From Larkinella terrae (lineage in GTDB: Bacteria > Bacteroidota > Bacteroidia > Cytophagales > Spirosomataceae): a stretch of DNA of 64,000 nt. This document shows, piece by piece, positions 43,117 to 52,745 of this stretch. How positions within the stretch are numbered: position 1 is the first letter of the stretch; every line of letters starts with the position of its first letter. The notes beneath the pieces are model-generated. The model was not told where the DNA came from. It saw only the letters and a program-made list of their open reading frames with translations, and ran no database searches. The translations under genes were made by a program, and so were the position numbers. The stretch spans positions 326,216-390,215 of the forward strand of contig NZ_WJXZ01000013.1 of assembly GCF_009668025.1 (NCBI RefSeq), in the 5' to 3' direction.

Positions 43117-43744
43117 CGCGAAGATAATCAAGAATCGTCAGGGGCGGTTGCACCTGCACAGCGTGTATACCTAACTGAGCCGCTGAATGAATGTTTCGCG
43201 GATTATCGTCCAGAAACAGGGTTTCTTCGGCTTTCAGGCCGGAAGTTGCCAGCACATGTTCGTAAATTTCCGGCGACGGCTTGGCCATTTTCACCTCGTA
43301 CGAATAGTACACCCGTTCAAACAGCTCTTCGAGCGGAGGTTGCCCCAACTCGACCAGAATGTTACGAACTTTTTCAATATGGATCGCGCTGGTGTTGCTT
43401 AATAAAAATAACCGATATTGCCCTTTTAACTCCCGAATGCGCTCAACACGCTCGATGGGCAGGCTCAGTAAAACCGTGTTCCAGGCGGTGTCGATCACTT
43501 CGTCGGCCCAGCTTTCATTCTTGAGCAGGGTGCGAATATGCTGCCGAAAACCGGCATCATCGATCAACCCGGTTTCGTATTGCAAAATCAGGCCATGTTC
43601 CCGCCAGAGCGATTCCACCTCCGTTTCGTTCAGCCCGGAAAGGACCGCAAAATTTCGGATCGGAGCCCGCAGGTCAATCGGAATAATGACGTCGCCAAGG
43701 TCAAAAATAATATGCTTAATTCCGGGTTTCAGCACACCTGCCAT
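43079..43744 (-). CDS. HAD-superfamily phosphatase (subfamily IA)
   Basis: A 221-residue hydrolase. Motif I is IIFDLGDVIIPID with nucleophile Asp15 and acid/base position Asp replaced by Gly17 (the third acidic residue is Asp18; this DxG pattern is common in this subgroup), motif II LFLLSNTSAIH, motif III Lys in YEVKMAKPSPEIY, motif IV LFLDDNPRNIHSAAQLG. The cap is the helical C1 type between. It is read before the site-2 protease and 11 nt after accA, so all three appear to form one transcript. Phosphate-ester substrate unknown. Confidence 0.88.
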   Translation of the reverse strand: MAGVLKPGIKHIIFDLGDVIIPIDLRAPIRNFAVLSGLNETEVESLWREHGLILQYETGLIDDAGFRQHIRTLLKNESWADEVIDTAWNTVLLSLPIERVERIRELKGQYRLFLLSNTSAIHIEKVRNILVELGQPPLEELFERVYYSYEVKMAKPSPEIYEHVLATSGLKAEETLFLDDNPRNIHSAAQLGIHAVQVQPPLTILDYLRDESTNEDIPHSS

Positions 43745-43755
43745 TGTTTCCAGCG

Positions 43756-44709
43756 TTATTCAACCACAACCCCCATCGCGCAGAACTTCTCGATCCGCTG
43801 ATCGATGCGTTCCTCGGGCGTCAACTGGTTTAATTCTTCAATTGTGTCGAGAATGGTTTTTTTGATCCGGCGGGCCATTTCGGCGTGGTCGGTATGCGCA
43901 CCCCCTTCCGGTTCTTCGATAATCCCGTCCACGAGTTTGTTCTTCTCCATATCGCGGGCCGAGAGTTTCATGGCTTCAGCCGCCTGCTCCTTATAATCCC
44001 AGCTGCGCCAGAGAATCGTCGAGCAGTTTTCGGGAGAAATCACGGAGTACCAGGTATTTTCAAGCATCAAAACGCGGTCGCCGATGCCAATGCCCAGCGC
44101 CCCGCCCGATGCTCCTTCGCCAATCACGATACAGATCACCGGCACTTCCAGCATGAACATTTCTTTCAGGTTACGCGCAATGGCTTCGCCCTGTCCGCGT
44201 TCCTCGGCTTCCAGGCCCGGGTAAGCGCCCGGCGTGTCGATCATCGTCACGATGGGTTTATTGAATTTCTCGGCCAGCTTCATCAGCCGCAGGGCCTTGC
44301 GATAGCCTTCCGGATTCGCCATGCCGAAATTGCGCTGCTGGCGCTGCTTGGTATTCCGGCCTTTCTGCTGGCCGATTAGCATGACCGTCTGGCCGTCGAT
44401 ATCCACAAAACCGCCCACCATCGCAGGATCGTCGCGGACGGTACGGTCGCCGTGCAGTTCGACAAACTGCCCGCCCATCAGGGAAATATAGTCAAGCGTG
44501 TAGGGCCGGTCGGGATGGCGGGAAAGCTGAACCCGTTGCCAGCGGGTGAGGTTTTCGAAGATTTCACTGCGCAGCTTCTCGATACTGACTTCCAGCGACG
44601 CAACCGCTTCCGTAACATCAACGTTACTCGTCTCGGCCAGTTTCTTCATTTCAACCAGTCGTACTTCCAAATCGGCTATGGGTTTCTCGAAGTCCAAATA
44701 CGTCCTCAT
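43756..44709 (-). CDS. accA: Acetyl-CoA carboxylase carboxyltransferase subunit alpha
   Basis: With AccD it transfers the carboxyl group from biotin-BCCP to acetyl-CoA, giving malonyl-CoA for fatty-acid synthesis; 317 residues. [121 protein letters not shown] and [19 protein letters not shown] are diagnostic. First gene of a run with the HAD hydrolase and site-2 protease. A weak palindrome lies upstream. Confidence 0.97.
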   Translation of the reverse strand: MRTYLDFEKPIADLEVRLVEMKKLAETSNVDVTEAVASLEVSIEKLRSEIFENLTRWQRVQLSRHPDRPYTLDYISLMGGQFVELHGDRTVRDDPAMVGGFVDIDGQTVMLIGQQKGRNTKQRQQRNFGMANPEGYRKALRLMKLAEKFNKPIVTMIDTPGAYPGLEAEERGQGEAIARNLKEMFMLEVPVICIVIGEGASGGALGIGIGDRVLMLENTWYSVISPENCSTILWRSWDYKEQAAEAMKLSARDMEKNKLVDGIIEEPEGGAHTDHAEMARRIKKTILDTIEELNQLTPEERIDQRIEKFCAMGVVVE

Positions 44710-44725
44710 TCAAAATTAGTTCTCG

Positions 44726-44784
44726 GTCGCCAGTTGAAGGTTGTCAGTTACAGGATTTTACCCAAAACAAAGGCAACTGGCAAC
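44726..44784. repeat. Weak intergenic palindrome E upstream of accA
   Basis: GGTCGCCAGTTG near 44726-44737 pairs with CAACTGGCAACC near 44773-44784 (one mismatch). GTTGTCAGTT inside repeats the same word family. Shorter and less exact than the others. Confidence 0.5.
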
Positions 44785-44848
44785 CCGTGATGGCTTTTTT
44801 TTCGAATCGCAAAGTTAGCGGAAATTCCGGTTCAGCAACCTGCAATTA

Positions 44849-46285
44849 TTATAACTCATATTGCTGGCCCCGGGTTGGGATCTCGACATTCGGGAAACCT
44901 TCCTCAACCAGCGTTTGCTGAAATGCCGACATGCTGGCCACTTCGCCGTGAACCAGGAAAACTTTTTTCAGCCTTTCCGGCGACTGGTGTTTGACAAACC
45001 GCACCAGATCGTCGCGATCTCCGTGTCCGCTAAATACGTCCGTGCGTTCCACTTTTGCCAAAACCGGTTCTTCCTTGTCCTTGATCGAAATGGTGGGCTG
45101 TCCGTTCAATAACCGCCAGCCCAGCGTCCCCTCGGCGCAGTAGCCGATGATCAGAATGGTGCAATACGGATTGCTGATGTTGGCCGCTACGTGCTGTTCA
45201 ACGCGGCCGCCCTGCACCATTCCCGAAGAAGAAATGATGATACAGGGCTGGTTGTAATTCGACACTTCGCGACTGGCTTTCGAGCTTTCCAGGTACTCGA
45301 AATTGACAAAATCAAACAGGGATTCGTTTTCTTCGTAATAATTCCGGGCCTCTTTGTTCAGCAAACGCAGGTTTTTCTGGTAGACCTTCGTGCTTTCCAA
45401 TGCCAGCGGACTATCGGAGAATACTTTAATCGGCGGAAAACCCTGTTCAGTATACAGCCGGTTCAGGGTGTATAACAATGCCTGGGTCCGCCCGACGGAA
45501 AACGACGGAATGATCAGCCGCCCCGGAATATCGATGCAGGTGCGCTTGATAACATCCGCCAGCGTAGCTTCCGGTGTTTCCGTATTTATGTGCAGGCGGT
45601 TTCCGTAAGTTGATTCACAAACCAGGTAATCGACCGGCGGAATCGGTTCGGGATCGCCCAGAAGCGGATAATTTCGCCGTCCGATATCTCCCGAAAAACA
45701 GATGCTCTTTTTCTCGCCGTTTTCGTACACATTGATGACAATGTGGGCGGCACCGAGCAAATGCCCGGCCGGAATAAACGTCACATCGACGTCATCGCCG
45801 AGCCGGAATTTCCGGTTGTACTGAATCGGCACCACGTTATCCATCGATTCCCGCACCTGTTTTTCCAGAAACAGATCTTTCTTCAGACCGGCTATCTTTT
45901 TCCGGACTTTCTGCTTTTTGCTCTTCCCCATTTCCACCAGCCGACGCTGGTTGAGCGAAGCCGCATCCTGAAGCAGCAGATTGGTTAATGAATACGTTGG
46001 GTCCGTACACAAAATCTGGCCTTCGTAGCCTTCCCGGTACAAATTCGGCAGGTTGCCGCTGTGATCAATATGGGCGTGGGTTAGCAGAACGACATTGATG
46101 CTGGATGCCTCAAACGGGAAAAAGCCGGCAGGGGAAATTGCAGATTCATCATCCTGGCCGTTCAAGGCGGCTTTCTTATCCATATCGGCCCCGCAATCGA
46201 TCAGAATTCGGTAGTTATCGTTCGTTTCCAACAGAAACATGCTACCGGTTACCTGACGGGCCGCCCCCCAAAATGTTAACTTCAT
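44849..46285 (-). CDS. Beta-CASP metallo-beta-lactamase hydrolase (RNase J/CPSF-like)
   Basis: A 478-residue hydrolase, probably an RNA-processing enzyme. The metal motif is THAHIDHSGNLPNL; CFSGDIGRRNYP and the second metal-binding loop follow. The beta-CASP region has RLIIPSFSVGRTQALLYTLNRLY, PIKVFSDSPLALESTKVY and the C-terminal HGDRDDLVRFVK plus VHGEVASMSAFQQTL. This resembles YSH1/CPSF-like archaeal and bacterial proteins rather than RNase J. Endonuclease activity is inferred from family only. It is divergent from dacB. Confidence 0.88.
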   Translation of the reverse strand: MKLTFWGAARQVTGSMFLLETNDNYRILIDCGADMDKKAALNGQDDESAISPAGFFPFEASSINVVLLTHAHIDHSGNLPNLYREGYEGQILCTDPTYSLTNLLLQDAASLNQRRLVEMGKSKKQKVRKKIAGLKKDLFLEKQVRESMDNVVPIQYNRKFRLGDDVDVTFIPAGHLLGAAHIVINVYENGEKKSICFSGDIGRRNYPLLGDPEPIPPVDYLVCESTYGNRLHINTETPEATLADVIKRTCIDIPGRLIIPSFSVGRTQALLYTLNRLYTEQGFPPIKVFSDSPLALESTKVYQKNLRLLNKEARNYYEENESLFDFVNFEYLESSKASREVSNYNQPCIIISSSGMVQGGRVEQHVAANISNPYCTILIIGYCAEGTLGWRLLNGQPTISIKDKEEPVLAKVERTDVFSGHGDRDDLVRFVKHQSPERLKKVFLVHGEVASMSAFQQTLVEEGFPNVEIPTRGQQYEL

Positions 46286-46400
46286 TCGATTCGTTTAATA
46301 CCTTTGATTGCCGACTCTCGTTGCCACGCAGTTTCAAAGGAAGCTACAAAAGATTTCTTATTTTCGTAGAACAACAGAAAAGGGCTTAGGATTCTGACCT

Positions 46401-46408
46401 TATATTTG
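46401..46408 (+). promoter_or_regulatory. Possible -7 element for dacB
   Basis: TATATTTG followed by CA fits the -7 consensus. No TTG stands at the usual distance upstream. Distance to the chosen start (46533) is about 125 nt. Confidence 0.35.
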
Positions 46409-46532
46409 CAATATTACTTAAATCCGCTTTCATAAACTATCAGTACCCGCACACCGTTTGACTGGATGAACGGATAAACTTACTGCCGTTTTATTGATTC
46501 AACTACTACTCCTTCCGCTTTTTTCTACGGTC

Positions 46533-48065
46533 ATGCATCGGCACTTTGTGTTACTCTTACATTATTTTTTTGTAATCATTCCGTTTTGTCGGGCTAATCC
46601 AGCCGCCGACTCGGTGGCTTTGCAACGGTTACATGCAACAGTTAACCAATTGCAAACCAGTTCATTCGTCCGAAACGGCACGGTTGCATTGTCCGTTCGT
46701 CGGGTGCGCGATGGAGCAACGCTGCTCGATTATAACGCGCAACTGAGTCTGCCCTCGGCTTCTACGCTCAAGCTGGTTACCACGGCCACGGCGCTGGCGG
46801 TTTTGGGCGATAATTACACCTTCCGAACAGTCCTGGAACACGACGGAACAATTAAGGACAGCGTGCTGAACGGAAATCTTTATCTGCGGGGTTCCGGCGA
46901 TCCCTCGCTGGGCAGTAACCGGTTTGCCGAATTCGCCGACGCGCCTACCCTGCTTCGCACCTGGACCGAAATCGTGAAAAGTGCGGGAATTAAACACATT
47001 CGGGGCTCGGTGATTGGCGACGCAACGGCCATTCAGTCGCTGCCCGTGCCGGACACCTGGGTTTGGGGCGACATGGGCAATTATTACGGCGCCGGTGCAT
47101 CCGGCCTGAACTTCAACGAAAATTTGTACCGGGCGGTTTTTAAACCGGCTAAAACCGTGGGAATCCCCGCTGTTCTGCTCCGTACGGAACCCGCAGCTCC
47201 GTTTCTGAAATTACAAAATAACGTCAAAACCGGTCCGGTCGGGTCCGGCGATGAAGTAATCATTTACAATGCCCCGTTTACACCCCTGGTTTTTCTGGAA
47301 GGCACCGTTCCGGCGGGCGTCGCGGAATTTGGGGTGAAAGGATCACTGCCAGACCCAGCTTATTACACGGCTTTTGCCTTACAGGAGCAGCTAACGAAAA
47401 CCGGTGTGGTAATTACTAACCAACCCCTGGCGATCGGCCCCGGAAGGGTTTTAGAACCAACCGGTTCCTCAACTCCCGCGATTGTTCCGGAAGCCAAGCG
47501 AACGCAACTACACCTGCACACCTCGGTGCCGCTTGCCGAACTGGCCCGGCTGACGAATCACCAAAGCATCAATCTGTACGCCGAATCCATGCTGATCGTG
47601 ACGGGAAATGCGCTGGCGAAAGCGCCGGTAACTACCGAAAAAGCCGTTCAGCAACTGACCCGGTTCTGGCAGAGCAAGGGCATCGATCTGAGCGGTTTCC
47701 GACCCAAAGATGGCAGTGGACTTTCAACGGTTGGTGCGCTGACGGCGGCTAATTTGACCGGTATTTTATCCGCCATGACGAAAGAAAAAAGTTTCCTTCC
47801 GTTCTACGACAGCATTCCGGTGGTCGGCGAATCCGGAACTGTCAAAAATCTGGCGCGTGGCACCTCCGCCGTCGGGAATATCCGGGCCAAGAGCGGCACC
47901 ATTGAAGGAGTTCGGGCGTACGCCGGTTATGCCACCTCAGCCGATGGCGAACTGATGAGTTTTACGATTTTGGTCAACAAATACCAGCCGGGTTCACTGA
48001 AAGGCGTGATGGGTTTACTGGAGCAGATCATGGCGCAACTGACAACCTTAACAATCAATGAATAA
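46533..48065 (+). CDS. dacB: D-Ala-D-Ala carboxypeptidase/endopeptidase (S13, PBP4 type)
   Basis: Trims peptidoglycan side chains or cuts cross-links in the periplasm; 510 residues from the chosen start. Signal peptide MHRHFVLLLHYFFVIIPFCRA; an ATG at 46494 would lengthen it by 13 residues. SxxK is S77-T-L-K80 in PSASTLKLVTT, SxN is QSINLYAESML, and KTG is RAKSGTIEGVRAYAGY. An inserted domain between SxxK and SxN (about residues 110-340) with NLYLRGSGDPSLG is typical of class C low-mass PBPs. Divergent from the beta-CASP gene. Confidence 0.93.
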   Translation: MHRHFVLLLHYFFVIIPFCRANPAADSVALQRLHATVNQLQTSSFVRNGTVALSVRRVRDGATLLDYNAQLSLPSASTLKLVTTATALAVLGDNYTFRTVLEHDGTIKDSVLNGNLYLRGSGDPSLGSNRFAEFADAPTLLRTWTEIVKSAGIKHIRGSVIGDATAIQSLPVPDTWVWGDMGNYYGAGASGLNFNENLYRAVFKPAKTVGIPAVLLRTEPAAPFLKLQNNVKTGPVGSGDEVIIYNAPFTPLVFLEGTVPAGVAEFGVKGSLPDPAYYTAFALQEQLTKTGVVITNQPLAIGPGRVLEPTGSSTPAIVPEAKRTQLHLHTSVPLAELARLTNHQSINLYAESMLIVTGNALAKAPVTTEKAVQQLTRFWQSKGIDLSGFRPKDGSGLSTVGALTAANLTGILSAMTKEKSFLPFYDSIPVVGESGTVKNLARGTSAVGNIRAKSGTIEGVRAYAGYATSADGELMSFTILVNKYQPGSLKGVMGLLEQIMAQLTTLTINE

Positions 48066-48077
48066 AAAATCGATTTC

Positions 48078-48533
48078 TTAATTTCGTCCGCTCATTTTAA
48101 CCACTTTAAACCAGTATTCCCCAATCGTCTGGGTAAAGTCCATTAGTTTTTTAAATGATGCAGGCTTGGTAATGAAGCTGTTAGCGCCCCACAAATACGA
48201 ATTGTCAATGTCGATGGTGGCATCGGAAGTCGTCAGAATCACGACCGGAATGTGACGCAAATCCCGATCCGCCTTGATTTCCTGCAGAGCCTCCCGGCCA
48301 TCCTTCCGTGGCATATTCAAATCCAGTAGAATCAACTCCGGCAATGAATGCGTCGAACTTGCGTAGCGGCCCGTCCGACGCAGAAATTCCATCAGTTCTT
48401 CGCCGTCTTCAACCACATTCATTTCGGTAACCGGAAAGTGCTGGCGGAAAGCCTCGCGGGTTAAAAACCGGTCGTCTTCGTCGTCGTCAGCCAATAGTAT
48501 ATGCACTGGTTTCGTGAGTTGTTGCATTGTCAT
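48078..48533 (-). CDS. Single-domain response regulator (Rcp1-like)
   Basis: A 151-residue CheY-type receiver. Acidic pocket ILLADDDEDDRF, phospho-acceptor Asp in LILLDLNMPRKDGREAL, switch Thr in VVILTTSDATID, and conserved Lys in SFITKPASFKKL. No output domain. Start taken at MTMQQLTKPVHILLADD; its coding region overlaps the end of the histidine kinase by 47 nt, so the two are coupled and form a two-component pair. The DxxxDSYxWGANSF segment is typical of the Rcp1/phytochrome-associated group. Confidence 0.9.
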   Translation of the reverse strand: MTMQQLTKPVHILLADDDEDDRFLTREAFRQHFPVTEMNVVEDGEELMEFLRRTGRYASSTHSLPELILLDLNMPRKDGREALQEIKADRDLRHIPVVILTTSDATIDIDNSYLWGANSFITKPASFKKLMDFTQTIGEYWFKVVKMSGRN

Positions 48534-49977
48534 GAACAGACTGGGTCTGCTTTTCGGGTAATAAAATGATAAAGGTTGTTCCAACGCCGGGCTCGCTGTG
48601 GGCGGTAATCAAACCTTTATGGTTGTTAACGATGCGCTTGCAGATCGCCAGCCCAATACCGGTTCCCTCATAAGCGCTTTTGCCATGCAGTCGCTGAAAA
48701 ATTTTAAAAATGTGGTCGATGTACTTTTCGTTAAATCCGATACCGTTGTCAGCGACGCTTATCTTATAATATTTTTTTCCGGGAATGAGTTCTTCGTAGG
48801 CATCGCCGTCGATTGAAACACCCTTGATTGTAATAATCGGGGGCTGGTCCGGCTTGGTAAACTTCAGCGCATTCGAAATCAGGTTGGAAAAAAGATGGTC
48901 CATCTGACTCTGTACGGCTTCAATGGTGGCCAGATTATCGATATGAAAATGAGCCCCGGCCGCCTTTATTTTCAATTCCTGATCCGACAGGATGCCCTGC
49001 ACAACCTCCGAAAGCCGTACCGTTCGGAAAGGTTCTTTTTTGCTGGATATGCGGGAAAAATTCAGCAGATCCTTAATCATTTTGGACATCCGTTCCGCCG
49101 ATTGCAGAATCTTGTTCAAATACATGATGCCTTCCGGAGAAAGCCCGGTTTCGTACCGGTCGCGCAACAGGTAACCGAACGACTGAATTTTTCGCAACGG
49201 TTCCTGCATATCGTGTGAGGCCACGAAGGCAAACCGCTCCAGCTCTTCGTTCGAGATTTCCAGCAGTTGAATCTTGTCCTGCAGTTCGTCCTCGTACGCC
49301 CGCAGTTGATCCTCCGTTTTTTGCCTCGTATTTAATTCATTTTCAAGCAGGTTATACGAAACGATCAGCGTGACAAATGTCAGTAAGGATAAGGTAAAAA
49401 TGATAATCAGCGTATTCCGGAACGAATGTTCAGCGGCTGCGGAATAGGTATCAAACCGGTTTTGCTCGATTTCATTCATTTTCTTTAACAACTCACGCAC
49501 GCGATCCATCCGGGCTTTTCCCAAAAGCATATATGTTCGGGCAATGGAGATTGGCAGTTTTTTGCGGACGGCATCAACCTGTTGCTGCGCGGTTGCGATC
49601 TTCGTATCAATCAAGGTCGATAGTGAATCGAGATTCCGGAGCTGCGTCGGATTGTCGGCTACCAGTTCGCGAATCTGATCAAGTTCTTTCGGGAATTGCG
49701 GCAAAGCGTAATTAAACGCTTCCAGATAAATACCGTCCCCCGACGACGCCAGGTAGCCCCGTTCACCGGTTTCAACATCCGTAATGAGCGACAGGATTCG
49801 CCCCAGCCGGTTGGTCACCTGCTGGCTGTGTTCAATCCGGTCGCTGGCTTTTCGGTATTGATTATAACTGTACAGAGTCAGGCCAAACCCTAATGCAATC
49901 AGCAATAGCGCCGTCCCAAATCCGAATGTAATCCGCTTTCTGACTGCTTTTGGCAAAACTGCACGCAACCCTCTCAT
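48487..49977 (-). CDS. Sensor histidine kinase with CHASE3 domain
   Basis: A 496-residue inner-membrane kinase. Helix 1 (about residues 17-36, ITFGFGTALLLIALGFGLTLYS), periplasmic CHASE3 domain (residues of about 38-185: SDRIEHSQQVTNRLGRILSLITDVETGERGYLASSG is characteristic), helix 2 (NTLIIIFTLSLLTFVTLIVSY), a short coiled coil, HisKA (FAFVASHDMQEPLRKIQSFG with the phospho-His) and HATPase (SNALKFTKPDQPP, VADNGIGFNE, YEGTGIGLAICKRIVNNHKG). No PAS or HAMP. Translation is coupled to the response regulator downstream. Signal unknown. Confidence 0.93.
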   Translation of the reverse strand: MRGLRAVLPKAVRKRITFGFGTALLLIALGFGLTLYSYNQYRKASDRIEHSQQVTNRLGRILSLITDVETGERGYLASSGDGIYLEAFNYALPQFPKELDQIRELVADNPTQLRNLDSLSTLIDTKIATAQQQVDAVRKKLPISIARTYMLLGKARMDRVRELLKKMNEIEQNRFDTYSAAAEHSFRNTLIIIFTLSLLTFVTLIVSYNLLENELNTRQKTEDQLRAYEDELQDKIQLLEISNEELERFAFVASHDMQEPLRKIQSFGYLLRDRYETGLSPEGIMYLNKILQSAERMSKMIKDLLNFSRISSKKEPFRTVRLSEVVQGILSDQELKIKAAGAHFHIDNLATIEAVQSQMDHLFSNLISNALKFTKPDQPPIITIKGVSIDGDAYEELIPGKKYYKISVADNGIGFNEKYIDHIFKIFQRLHGKSAYEGTGIGLAICKRIVNNHKGLITAHSEPGVGTTFIILLPEKQTQSVHDNATTHETSAYTIG

Positions 49978-50011
49978 GTCAAATGGAACGTAGTTTGTCA
50001 GTCTTAGAATA

Positions 50012-50109
50012 GTTTATGGTTTTGGGTTTATGGTTTCGAGTTGGCGATATTCGAAGTTCGATATTATCGAACATTCTCATCAACTGGAAACCATAAACCA
50101 AAAAACCGT
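50012..50109. repeat. Intergenic palindrome F (imperfect, 18-bp core)
   Basis: GGTTTATGGTTTC near 50024-50036 plus AGTTG pairs with CAACT, GGAAACCATAAACC around 50081-50100, with one mismatch between the blocks. The word GGTTTATGG is repeated on the left arm. CGATATT also occurs twice in the loop. Between the hslV stop and the kinase start. Confidence 0.7.
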
Positions 50110-50112
50110 AAC

Positions 50113-50652
50113 CTATTTAATCGTCTCAACCACCAGATTGTGGTTGGTATAGATGCAAATATCGGCGGCAATATGCAAACTTTCCCGAACCATTTCTTCG
50201 GCGGTTAACTGAGGAGCGTGTTTTTTCAACGCAATGGCTGCCGACTGGGCGTACATGCTGCCGGAACCGATGGCGGCAATCTGGTTATCAGGTTCAAGCA
50301 CGTCGCCCGTACCGGAAATCACCAGCATATCCTCTTTCGAAGCCACAATCAGCATGGCCTCCAGCTTCCGTAAATACCGGTCGGTGCGCCAGTCTTTAGC
50401 CAGCTCGATTGCGGCACGTTTCAAATTTCCCCCGTAGGCATTGAGTTTTTCTTCAAACCGCTCGATCAGCGTAAACGCATCGGCGGTCGATCCGGCAAAA
50501 CCCGCCAGCACTTTGCCATTCATCAGCGTTCTTACTTTCCGAACGTTACTTTTGGCAATTGTATTGCCCATCGTTGCCTGGCCGTCGGCCCCGAGCGCAA
50601 TTTCACCGTTGTGCAGAATGCCAACAACGGTTGTAGCGTGAATTTTCTGCAT
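50113..50652 (-). CDS. hslV: ATP-dependent protease subunit HslV
   Basis: Proteolytic chamber of the HslUV protease, a Thr-dependent peptidase working with the HslU unfoldase; 179 residues. The N-terminus [13 protein letters not shown] carries the mature catalytic Thr (probably residue 7 after removal of the leading residues). [45 protein letters not shown] and [26 protein letters not shown] strands match the family. No hslU is adjacent, so the two subunits are unlinked here. Confidence 0.95.
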   Translation of the reverse strand: MQKIHATTVVGILHNGEIALGADGQATMGNTIAKSNVRKVRTLMNGKVLAGFAGSTADAFTLIERFEEKLNAYGGNLKRAAIELAKDWRTDRYLRKLEAMLIVASKEDMLVISGTGDVLEPDNQIAAIGSGSMYAQSAAIALKKHAPQLTAEEMVRESLHIAADICIYTNHNLVVETIK

Positions 50653-50802
50653 TCGATTTTACTAAAGCTAAGGAGTAAATTCGCTTAATGTTTATAATTT
50701 CCAGCAAAAAACAAGCGTAACTGACTTTACAACCAGAAAGTTAGGCTGAAAAATGAAGGATTATAAACGCTTAGCGGTTTTTAACTGGTTACTTGTCATT
50801 TA

Positions 50803-50880
50803 ATGTTTAAAGGTTTAACGCGTAACGGCGGGAAACCGTGCCAGTTCCTCAACCGCTAAACGTTAAACCTTAAACGTTAA
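50803..50880. repeat. Intergenic palindrome G after pdhC
   Basis: TAATGTTTAAAGGTTTAACG on the left (from about 50800) pairs with a right arm near 50857-50879 with one extra base and one mismatch. Words match those of palindrome C. It sits between the E2 stop (50888) and hslV start (50652), with 145 nt before hslV. Confidence 0.7.
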
Positions 50881-50887
50881 CCCAATT

Positions 50888-52582
50888 TTATACCAGCATT
50901 CCGAACGGATTTTCCAGCAGGCCCTTGAAGGTTTGCAGGAACGAAGCGCCCGTTGCGCCATCAACGGAGCGGTGATCACACGACAGCGTAACTTTCATCA
51001 CATTGGTCGGTTTAGCCACCTCGCCCTCAAATTTGACGGTTTGTTTGATGGAACCAATCGCCAGAATACAGGAATCCGGCGGATTGATGATGGCCGTAAA
51101 TTCGTCGATGCCGAACATGCCAAGGTTGGAAATCGAGAACGTGCTGCCTTCCCAATCCTTCGGCTGCAGCTTTTTATCCTTGGCTTTGCCCGCCAGATCT
51201 TTCACCTCGGCCGCGATAGTCGATAATGTTTTCTGATCGGCATTACGCACCACCGGAACCAGCAAGCCTTCGTCCACCGCAACGGCTACGCCGATGTTGA
51301 CGTACGAATACCGCCGGATTTTGTCGCCCAGCCAGGATGAATTGACGGCCGGATGCTTCTTTAGCGCCAGAGCCGCGGCCTTCAGAACGAAATCGTTGAA
51401 CGATACCTTGACCGAACTGACTTCGTTGACCTTGCCGCGCAGTTCCATCGCCTTGTCCATATTGATTTCCATCGTCAGATAGAAATGCGGAGCCGTAAAC
51501 AGGCTTTCCGACAGACGGCGGGCAATGGTTTTCCGCATCTGGCTCACCGGAATATCCTCGTAAGCACCCTGCGGAGTCGGGGCGGTTTGGGCCACCGGAG
51601 CCGGTTGCGGAGCTGCGGGTTTGGCGGGTTGAGCCGCCGGAGCTGCCGGTTGAACGGCGGGTGCAGCCGCGGGCTGGAACGTTTCCACATCGCGTTTCAC
51701 AATGCGTCCATCCGGACCGGAACCCTGAACCTGCGCCAGATTGACGCCTTTTTCTTTGGCAATCTGTTTGGCCAGCGGAGAGGCAAAAATCCGGCTGTCG
51801 TGGCCGTTGGCACCAGCGGTTTCGGCCGGAGCAGTAGCGGGAGCGGCTTCTGTTTGAGGAGCTTCGGCCGCCGGAGCAGCTGCCGCGGGCTGACCTCCAC
51901 CCTGCAACAGGGCCTGGAAATCCGCACCTTTTTCCCCAACAACGGCAATCACGTCATCGACTGCCACCGCGCTGCCTTCTTTTACGCCAATGTATAAGAG
52001 CGTGCCTTCTTCGTAGGCTTCCAGGTCCATCGTCGCCTTGTCGGTTTCGACTTCGGCCAGCACATCGCCCGATTTCACCGTGTCGCCTTCTTTTTTATGC
52101 CAGGCCACAATGGTTCCTTCGGTCATCGTATCGCTCATTTTCGGCATCCTGATGATCGACGCGTTGATGTTGGCTGCCGGAGCCGCCGGAGCGGGCGCTT
52201 TTGGAGCGGGTTGTTCCGCACCATTGGAAGCGGGCGCGGGACGGTCGGCCGCTGCCGCCGGTTTTTCGGCCGGAGCTTCCGCTTTCGGTTCGCTGGCACC
52301 ATTTGAGGAACCAGAACCGTCCAGCAATCCCTTGAAATCTTCACCGGCTTTTCCAACCACGGCGAGTATCCCATCGATCGGAACGGCTTGTCCTTTTTCA
52401 ACACCGATGTATAACAAGGTCCCTTCATCGTAGGCTTCCAGGTCCATTGTGGCCTTATCGGTTTCGACTTCAGCCAGCACGTCGCCCGACTTGACGGTGT
52501 CGCCTACTTTCTTATGCCATTCAGCGATGACACCCTCGGTCATGGTGTCGCTCATCTTGGGCATTCGGATTAATTCTGCCAT
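50888..52582 (-). CDS. pdhC: Pyruvate dehydrogenase E2 (dihydrolipoamide acetyltransferase)
   Basis: Core acyltransferase of the pyruvate dehydrogenase complex; 564 residues. Two tandem lipoyl domains with lipoyl lysines K43 and K182 (both ETDKATMDLEAY), separated by Ala/Pro-rich linkers; a peripheral-subunit-binding domain at about residues 265-300 (FASPLAKQIAKEKGVNLAQVQGSG, GRIVKRDVE); another Ala/Pro linker; and the catalytic domain with VPVSQMRKTIARRLSESLFTAPHF and the active-site His537 and Asp541 in SCDHRSVDGA. It lies alone, not beside E1. Confidence 0.95.
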   Translation of the reverse strand: MAELIRMPKMSDTMTEGVIAEWHKKVGDTVKSGDVLAEVETDKATMDLEAYDEGTLLYIGVEKGQAVPIDGILAVVGKAGEDFKGLLDGSGSSNGASEPKAEAPAEKPAAAADRPAPASNGAEQPAPKAPAPAAPAANINASIIRMPKMSDTMTEGTIVAWHKKEGDTVKSGDVLAEVETDKATMDLEAYEEGTLLYIGVKEGSAVAVDDVIAVVGEKGADFQALLQGGGQPAAAAPAAEAPQTEAAPATAPAETAGANGHDSRIFASPLAKQIAKEKGVNLAQVQGSGPDGRIVKRDVETFQPAAAPAVQPAAPAAQPAKPAAPQPAPVAQTAPTPQGAYEDIPVSQMRKTIARRLSESLFTAPHFYLTMEINMDKAMELRGKVNEVSSVKVSFNDFVLKAAALALKKHPAVNSSWLGDKIRRYSYVNIGVAVAVDEGLLVPVVRNADQKTLSTIAAEVKDLAGKAKDKKLQPKDWEGSTFSISNLGMFGIDEFTAIINPPDSCILAIGSIKQTVKFEGEVAKPTNVMKVTLSCDHRSVDGATGASFLQTFKGLLENPFGMLV

Positions 52583-52626
52583 ATGCGGTTTTGTGCAAGT
52601 ATATCAGTAGTTCTGCTTCGAGTGTC

Positions 52627-52634
52627 CAAAATTA
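52627..52634 (-). promoter_or_regulatory. Possible -7 element for pdhC
   Basis: On the minus strand TAATTTTG, 44 nt before the start codon at 52582. No clear TTG at the proper upstream distance. Confidence 0.35.
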
Positions 52635-52745
52635 GAATAAAGCGGGGAAAGTTGGTTAACCTGATGCGAAGTTTCCACTTATCCGCTTTGATTTGCAAAT
52701 TGCCTTCCAATATTCGATCCGTCTTTCTTTTCCCGTAATGCCTTT

